Source: a bacterium (GTDB lineage: Bacteria > Verrucomicrobiota > Verrucomicrobiia > Limisphaerales > J093). Taken from it: a stretch of DNA of 5,163 nt. A program made the translations under genes and the position numbers. The stretch is taken from NCBI GenBank assembly GCA_021784265.1, contig JAJXTA010000285.1, forward strand, positions 1 to 5,163, given 5' to 3'. Position 1 is the first letter of the stretch. The number at the start of each line of letters is the position of its first letter. The notes beneath the pieces were generated by a model. It did not search any database, was not told the origin of the DNA, and was given only the letters and a program-made list of their open reading frames with translations. This document shows, piece by piece, positions 1 through 4,095 of this stretch.

Positions 1-1
1 C

Positions 2-163
2 CCCGACTGGAACCAGAACGCGAGCCTGCGCCGATTCGACCGGCAAGAGGGTGAAATCATTGTCCTCGATGTAACGTTGTTGAGGCGGGCATGCCGAGTA
101 TTTGCGGCGCTCGCCCGCGCACCGCCTGATTTGCATTCGGTCGGGTTCACCGAGTTATTTTGA
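2..163 (+). CDS. Possible 3' end of an upstream gene, product unknown
   Basis: One forward frame stays open from the left edge to a TGA at 161-163, giving 53 codons. The first half reads like ordinary protein (DWNQNASLRRF, then EGEIIVLDV), but the second half (ARAPPDLHSVGF) is less convincing. The other two forward frames close sooner, at 52-54 and 72-74. No domain or family can be recognised from this tail. An open stretch of this length arises by chance fairly often in GC-rich DNA, so this may be non-coding. If it is real, it is the C-terminus of a co-directional gene ending 167 nt before the prepilin gene. Confidence 0.25.
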   Translation, partial: PDWNQNASLRRFDRQEGEIIVLDVTLLRRACRVFAALARAPPDLHSVGFTELF

Positions 164-330
164 TTCCGTGTGGCTGGTTGTTCAGAGCGGGGCGTCACGC
201 CGGTCATGACTCAATTTGTGCTTGATTTCCAATCCGTTGGGAAAAAGAGCAAAAATGCGCTTGCATCGAATGCTAAAGTGTATACACTTGCTGTCGTTCG
301 TCAACATTAAACTTTAAGTGCAAGATTTAC
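164..330 (+). promoter_or_regulatory. Intergenic leader upstream of the prepilin gene
   Basis: This stretch has no supported gene and becomes clearly more AT-rich towards its right half (about 225-330), as expected for a promoter region in a GC-rich genome. A TTGCAT at 261-266 and a TATACA at 281-286 resemble sigma-70 -35 and -10 boxes, but the 14-nt spacing is too short for a normal promoter, so no exact promoter is called. A GGCGT-C-ACGCC inverted repeat at 191-201 has too small a loop and no T-tract, so it is not a terminator. No Shine-Dalgarno sequence is evident just before the ATG at 331; CAAGA at 321-325 is the closest purine-rich string. Confidence 0.45.
276..289. promoter_or_regulatory. 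Perfect 14-bp palindrome, candidate operator
   Basis: AAGTGTATACACTT is an exact inverted repeat centred between 282 and 283, ending 41 nt before the prepilin ATG. It fits the GT-N-TA-N-AC pattern known for HutC-subfamily GntR operators in both registers (278-285 and 280-287). Its position in the AT-rich leader, overlapping the only -10-like hexamer (TATACA, 281-286), suggests a repressor site over the promoter. No regulator gene is visible in the window, so assignment to a regulator family is inference. It could also be a chance palindrome. Confidence 0.45.
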
Positions 331-1104
331 ATGCGCCCTTTCCACCCGCTCAAATCGAAAGTCATGCGTCGAACGCGCTCGAACGCGAATTCGGCTGGCC
401 GGCCGGCCGGCTTCACCCTCATCGAACTGCTGGTGGTGATCGCCATCATTGCCATTCTGGCGGCGTTGTTGCTCCCCGCACTGGCCAAGGCGAAGCAGAA
501 AGCCTACCTCGCCAACTGCCTCTCGAATCTTAAGCAGATTGGGATCACGATGACCTTGTATGTGGGAGACAACAAAGACGCGTTCCCGTTCTCGGGACGC
601 GACTGGCCCCAAATGCCGTTTGTGGATCTGCTGAAACTATTTAACCCTTACATCAGCACGAACAACCGCGCCTTCTTCCGGTGTCCGGCCGACCGCGGAC
701 TGGGCTTCAATTTCGAGTGGGTGATCCGCAACGGTGCCGGCGCTGGCATCAAGACCAACGATCTGCTGTTCCCAGACTCGTACTACTACTACCTGGATTT
801 CTACAACGGCGATGCGGGTAGCCCGCTTCAGGTTCGTCGGGTGCAGGAAGTGCGCTCGCCCGCGCAGAAGGCGATCGCGCCCTGCTTCGCCAGTTCGCCC
901 AATTCCGCTTACGATATCGTCCTGGACACCCCGACGGGGGGACATGGGCCCCACGGCATGGCGCTGCTGTTTGCGGATGGACACTCCAAATTCGTCAACT
1001 CCAGGCAATTGATTCCGGCGCCCGTGAGCACACTGCCTGGAGGTGTGGAGGTGTTTAACTTTGACTGGACGGCAGGTGGGTTGCAGGGAATCGATATGCG
1101 ATGA
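331..1104 (+). CDS. Prepilin-like protein (GFxxxE N-terminus, H-Xn-DG type)
   Basis: This 257-aa protein is a type II secretion/type IV pilus-like pseudopilin of the kind greatly expanded in Verrucomicrobiota and Planctomycetota. Residues 1-27 form a basic leader ending in RPAG. The prepilin peptidase site is G27|F28, and the conserved glutamate is E32 (+5 of the mature protein). Residues 28 to about 51 are the hydrophobic helix ([20 protein letters not shown]), followed by a charged AKAKQKA stretch. C63 (NCLSNLKQ) and C118 (FRCPADRG) match the usual cysteine positions of this family. HGPHG then LLFADGH (H205/H208 to D216-G217) is a variant of the H-X9-DG block: from H205 the gap is 10 residues, from H208 it is 7. 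Substrate and assembly partners are unknown. The start at 331 gives a 27-aa leader; M12 at 364 would give a 16-aa leader and is equally compatible with processing. Neither has a good Shine-Dalgarno sequence. The LamG gene follows after 82 nt. Confidence 0.9.
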   Translation: MRPFHPLKSKVMRRTRSNANSAGRPAGFTLIELLVVIAIIAILAALLLPALAKAKQKAYLANCLSNLKQIGITMTLYVGDNKDAFPFSGRDWPQMPFVDLLKLFNPYISTNNRAFFRCPADRGLGFNFEWVIRNGAGAGIKTNDLLFPDSYYYYLDFYNGDAGSPLQVRRVQEVRSPAQKAIAPCFASSPNSAYDIVLDTPTGGHGPHGMALLFADGHSKFVNSRQLIPAPVSTLPGGVEVFNFDWTAGGLQGIDMR

Positions 1105-1186
1105 TTGGCCGGCTAAGCAGCGTTCAGTTGATAGACCATTTCGTAAAGGTAAAAACGACAAACACAACAACTAACATAAACCCATC
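1105..1186 (+). promoter_or_regulatory. A/C-rich spacer and SD-less leader of the LamG gene
   Basis: No hairpin with a T-tract is present, so transcription could continue from the prepilin gene into the LamG gene. The last 36 nt (1151-1186) contain a single G and three T; the rest is A and C, unlike the GC-rich surroundings. The only Shine-Dalgarno-like string, AAAGG at 1145-1149, lies about 37 nt before the ATG, too far for normal use. An unstructured A-rich leader could support SD-independent initiation, as known in Bacteroidota. That role here is inferred. Confidence 0.4.
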
Positions 1187-4012
1187 ATGAAACCTCAATT
1201 GATCCGTCTGCTCGGTTTGATGGCCGGCGGTATGCTGCTCGCTGCGGCGGCCTCGGTCTCGGCGTCGGTCGTTACCGTCTCATACTATCGCTTGGGTGAA
1301 CAAGACCCTGGCGCCGTGGCGGGCCAACCCGCCAAGGACATCACGGTTGACTCTGGCACCGGCACCGCAAATCTTCACGTCCTGGGAATTCCACCGACCT
1401 ATTCCGCGAACACCGGCGTTAATGGCAGCACGCTCTGCGCAGCCGTGGCCGGGGGAGGTTATACCAACGGCGCGCCAGTACTGACGTTGAGCGATAATTG
1501 GGGAATCGAAGCGCGGGTGTTGGCATCCAGCAGCACTAATAGTCTTTCTTCGGACGGCTACGCTCAAATCGCCTACAACGGAAACAGCGGCCCCAATGGC
1601 ATGGGCCTGTATGCCATTCCGGGCGGCCAGTTTGGCGGTTTGTGCGGAGGCGTTGCGGTGGTGGGCGGGGCACCCTACGTGCCCGGCACCTGGATGCACC
1701 TGGCCCTGGTGGTGGCTGGCGGCCAGACGACGTTCTATACCAACGGAGTAGTGGCCGCCACCGGCCCGGCGCCCAACCCGCCGACGACTGGCTATTTTGG
1801 CTTGGGCATCAACCCGAACAAGCCCGGTGGATGGGAGCCGTTCCAGGGCAGCATCGATGAGGTACGGGTCTTCGCGTTTGCGCCTGGCGAGTTCAGCACG
1901 AATGACCTGCTCCTGACCAGCGTTCCGCCGACGCCACAGCCTCCGGTGATTGTCGCTGGCCCGACGGTAACTCCACCCGGTGCAATTCTATCCGGCACGG
2001 AGTACTTTGCGTCCGGCACCCCCTTCTCGCTTGGCGTGACAGTCGGCGGCACTGGGCCAGTTTCGTTCCAATGGGGGCAGAATGGCACCAATCTATCCGG
2101 TGCCACCAATGGGACGCTCACTTTCGCCAATCCCACGAGCATTATTTCGGGCAACTACAGCGTGGTGGTGAGCAACACATACGGAGCGGTGACCAGTTCT
2201 GTGGTCAGTGTTACCGTGCTGGGCTCCGCCTCGTCCAGCCTCATCCCCCTGGCCTACTATCGCCTGGGCGAAAATGATCCGGGCGCGGTCGCCGGCCAGA
2301 CTGCTGATGATACGACCGTCGATATCGTGAACGGAACGAATCTGTCGGTGGCGGGCATTCCACCGACTTATTCCGCGAACACAGGAGTGCGTGGTAGCAC
2401 GCTTTGCATCGCCGTGGACGGAGGAGGCTATGCGGCCAACGCGCCGGTGGCTTCTTTGACCGATAACTGGGGCACCGAAGCCTGGGTGTTGGCATCCAGC
2501 AGCACTAATAGTCTTTCTTCGGACGGCTACGCCTCCATCGTTTATAATGGAAACAGCAGCTCCGGCGGTATGGGCATATACCAGAATCCTAGCGGTCAGT
2601 TTGTCGGTTTCTGCGGCAACGTTGCGCTTGTGGGGGGGGCAACGACCGTGCCAGGCACCTGGACGCATTTGGCAATAGTGACCACGGGTGGCACGACGAC
2701 GTTCTATGTTAACGGCGTAGCGACCGGCACTGGTCCTCGACCCAACGCCTCGGTCGACGCTTTTAGCATTGGCTTCAACGCAGTTTCGGGGGCAGAAGCG
2801 TTCCAGGGTAGCATCGATGAAGTGCGCGTTTTCGCCGTCTTGCCCGGCCATTTTTCGGTCAGCGACCTACTTCTCTCTCGCGTGCCTCCCGGCGCTCTGC
2901 CTCCTTCCGTGATCAGTGGTCCGACCGTTGCCCCCGGCCCGCTCGTTTTAAGCGGCAGCACTTTCTCGCTGAGTGTGGTAGCCAGCGGCACGGCTCCGCT
3001 GCATTTCCAGTGGCGCCACGCGGACACTGCCATTTCCGGGGCCACCGCCTCCACGCTTACCGTTACCAATGTGACGGCCTCCGCGTCAGGTGGGTACGAT
3101 GTGGTTATCACCAACGTGTACGGCTCGACAACCAGCGCGGTTGCCGTGGTCACCGTGCTGCCCCCAGGATCCCCCAGCGTGGCACCAGTCGCCTACTATC
3201 GCCTGGGCGAAAATGATCCGGGCGCGGTCGCCGGCCAGACTGCTGATGATACGACCGTCGATTCCGTGAGCGGGTTGAATCTGTCGTCGTTGGGAACTCC
3301 GCCGACTTATTCCGTGAACACGGGCGTTAAAGGCAGCACACTCTGCATCGACGTGAACGGAGGGGGTTACCAGTACGCAACCCCGCTCATCACCAATGCC
3401 GACAATTGGGGCATCGAAGCTTGGGTGTTGGCGACCAGTAGCACTAATAGTCTTTCTTCGGACGGCTATGCCCAAATCGCTTACAACGGAAACAGCGGAA
3501 ACGGTGGCATGGGCCTGTATTGCATTCCCGGCGGTCAGTTTGCTGGTTTGTGCGGTGGCATTGCGGTGGTGGGCGGTGCCACCTTCGTGCCGGGCACCTG
3601 GATGCATCTGGCCCTCGTGACCACTGGTGGCACGACGACGTTCTATACCAACGGCGTGGCGAACGCCACGGGCCCCGCACCCGCCCCGCCGACCGACTTT
3701 TTTGGCCTGGGCATCAACCCGAGCAATCCGGGTGGATGGGAACCGTTCCAGGGCCGCATTGATGAAGTGCGTATTTTCAGCGTCACATTTCCGGGCCAGT
3801 TCTCCACTAACGACCTGCTCTTGACTAGCGTTCCTCCAGCCCTCTCGGTCCACATCCTGCAGGCGGGGGGCAACGCCATCCTCCTATGGAACGCCGGAAA
3901 CTTGCAGCAGGCCAACGCACTCGCCGGGCCGTGGGATACGGTCGCTGGCGCCACTTCGCCCTGGGTCACGCCAGTGGTCGGCACTCGGTTCTTCCGGGTT
4001 GTCCAGCCGTGA
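1187..4012 (+). CDS. Exported protein with three LamG-like and two Ig-like domains
   Basis: This 941-aa protein starts with a signal peptide: MKPQLIR, a hydrophobic core, then SVSA|S with likely cleavage after A26. LamG/concanavalin A-like domains lie at about residues 28-248, 352-568 and 665-884. Each opens with YYRLGE-DPGAVAGQ, contains NWG-EA-VLA, a GTW-HLA strand and FY-NGV, and closes with FQG-IDEVR-F and a DLLL--VPP tail. Ig-like domains at about 252-346 and 573-660 show FQW, SG-Y-V-(I/V)-N-YG and VTV strands. Residues 885-941 form a small fibronectin-III-like end module (NLQQANALAGPW, GATSPW, RFFRV). Each LamG copy has a cysteine pair exactly 69 residues apart (C84/C153, C407/C476, C720/C789), suggesting a disulfide; copy 3 adds C779. 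LamG folds bind glycans or proteins, but there is no catalytic signature and the ligand is unknown. No LPXTG or PEP-CTERM anchor is seen. The start is set by the signal peptide. Confidence 0.9.
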   Translation: MKPQLIRLLGLMAGGMLLAAAASVSASVVTVSYYRLGEQDPGAVAGQPAKDITVDSGTGTANLHVLGIPPTYSANTGVNGSTLCAAVAGGGYTNGAPVLTLSDNWGIEARVLASSSTNSLSSDGYAQIAYNGNSGPNGMGLYAIPGGQFGGLCGGVAVVGGAPYVPGTWMHLALVVAGGQTTFYTNGVVAATGPAPNPPTTGYFGLGINPNKPGGWEPFQGSIDEVRVFAFAPGEFSTNDLLLTSVPPTPQPPVIVAGPTVTPPGAILSGTEYFASGTPFSLGVTVGGTGPVSFQWGQNGTNLSGATNGTLTFANPTSIISGNYSVVVSNTYGAVTSSVVSVTVLGSASSSLIPLAYYRLGENDPGAVAGQTADDTTVDIVNGTNLSVAGIPPTYSANTGVRGSTLCIAVDGGGYAANAPVASLTDNWGTEAWVLASSSTNSLSSDGYASIVYNGNSSSGGMGIYQNPSGQFVGFCGNVALVGGATTVPGTWTHLAIVTTGGTTTFYVNGVATGTGPRPNASVDAFSIGFNAVSGAEAFQGSIDEVRVFAVLPGHFSVSDLLLSRVPPGALPPSVISGPTVAPGPLVLSGSTFSLSVVASGTAPLHFQWRHADTAISGATASTLTVTNVTASASGGYDVVITNVYGSTTSAVAVVTVLPPGSPSVAPVAYYRLGENDPGAVAGQTADDTTVDSVSGLNLSSLGTPPTYSVNTGVKGSTLCIDVNGGGYQYATPLITNADNWGIEAWVLATSSTNSLSSDGYAQIAYNGNSGNGGMGLYCIPGGQFAGLCGGIAVVGGATFVPGTWMHLALVTTGGTTTFYTNGVANATGPAPAPPTDFFGLGINPSNPGGWEPFQGRIDEVRIFSVTFPGQFSTNDLLLTSVPPALSVHILQAGGNAILLWNAGNLQQANALAGPWDTVAGATSPWVTPVVGTRFFRVVQP
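1268..1930 (+). repeat. LamG repeat copy 1 (coding)
   Basis: This is the first of three homologous LamG-coding segments, residues 28-248. Copy 1 lies 969-972 bp before the matching bases of copy 2; the 3-bp difference is a one-codon indel near VDSGTGTANL. Its first part differs strongly from copies 2 and 3: my hand count is about 21 differences in the 69 bases aligned to the 72-bp block shared by those two. Its middle and end (GLY-IPGGQF, FGLGINP, PGGWEPFQG) closely match copy 3. Confidence 0.85.
1515..1563 (+). repeat. 49-bp conserved repeat, copy 1
   Basis: These bases are identical to 2484-2532 and encode the VLASSSTNSLSSDGYA segment of LamG copy 1. The inner 29 bp (1532-1560) are identical in all three copies. 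The codons ACT AAT AGT CTT TCT are AT-ending, unlike the GC-ending codons that dominate around them. Confidence 0.95.
2252..2323 (+). repeat. 72-bp exact direct repeat, copy A
   Basis: These bases are identical to 3191-3262 and encode AYYRLGENDPGAVAGQTADD plus TTVD at the start of LamG copy 2. Identity includes every synonymous position and stops at a ragged edge on both sides. Confidence 0.95.
2484..2532 (+). repeat. 49-bp conserved repeat, copy 2
   Basis: Exact copy of 1515-1563 within LamG copy 2, 969 bp downstream. The flanking bases diverge: GCGC precedes the block in copy 1 and GCCT here. The 29-bp core is at 2501-2529. Confidence 0.95.
3191..3262 (+). repeat. 72-bp exact direct repeat, copy B
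   Basis: This is the second copy of the 72-bp repeat, at the start of LamG copy 3, offset by 939 bp from 2252-2323. The Ig-coding region just upstream of each copy is much less similar, so the identity is local and not that of a whole recent unit duplication. Confidence 0.95.
3423..3471 (+). repeat. 49-bp conserved repeat, copy 3 (four mismatches)
   Basis: This is the third occurrence, in LamG copy 3, with four mismatches to the other two: three in the GCGACCAGT part and one in TATGC. The 29-bp core at 3440-3468 is unchanged. Confidence 0.93.
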
Positions 4013-4095
4013 CCTCCCGTCGCGTGTCCCAGCCGTCCGCGAACCATGTCACCGAGGGCACAGAACTCGGAACCGAGAGCCTACGTGCGAAGAGA

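Larger units (their letters stand above)
2240..2890 (+). repeat. LamG repeat copy 2 (coding)
   Basis: This is the second LamG-coding segment, residues 352-568. Copies 2 and 3 are spaced exactly 939 bp (313 codons) apart over the first half. It shares its opening 72 bp exactly with copy 3. Its second half is the most divergent of the three: FSIGFNAVSGAEAFQG is two residues shorter than FGLGINP--PGGWEPFQG in the other copies, and GIYQNPSGQF replaces GLY-IPGGQF. Confidence 0.85.
3179..3838 (+). repeat. LamG repeat copy 3 (coding), mosaic of copies 1 and 2
   Basis: This is the third LamG-coding segment, residues 665-884. Its beginning is copy-2-like, with 72 identical bases. From about the YNGNSG codons (near 3482) onward it is copy-1-like: GMGLY-IPGGQF, GLCGG, PGTWMHLALV, FGLGINP, GGWEPFQG, FSTNDLLLTSVPP. 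The TTGGTTTFY segment is shared with copy 2, so the switch between parents is not a single crossover. Confidence 0.8.

Noticed and set aside
191..201. GGCGT-C-ACGCC as a terminator of the possible upstream gene
   Set aside because: The loop would be one nucleotide and no run of T follows.
261..286. TTGCAT / TATACA as a sigma-70 promoter
   Set aside because: The spacing is 14 nt, well below the usual 16-18 nt, so I did not call it as a defined promoter.
637..1170. 177-codon minus-strand open frame opposite the prepilin gene
   Set aside because: The plus-strand prepilin has unmistakable motifs over the same bases. The antisense product has no recognisable features.
2093..2851. 252-codon open frame on the minus strand across LamG copy 2
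   Set aside because: It lies fully antisense to the LamG gene, resembles the antisense frame at 3086-3853 only because both read the reverse of the same repeat, and is rich in Arg, His and Ala without any recognisable domain, as expected for GC-rich shadow frames.
1515..3471. Regularly spaced repeats as a CRISPR-like array
   Set aside because: Only three copies exist, spaced about 940-970 bp apart, and all lie in frame inside one long gene. They are homologous protein domains.
3086..3853. 255-codon open frame on the minus strand across LamG copy 3
   Set aside because: It is antisense to the repeat-bearing LamG gene, which has a signal peptide and clear domains. The similarity to the other antisense frame comes from the repeats and not from independent conservation.
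4066..4077. CTCGGAACCGAG as a terminator between the LamG and GH123-like genes
   Set aside because: The stem is five base pairs around a 2-nt centre and no T-tract follows, so it is not a credible intrinsic terminator.
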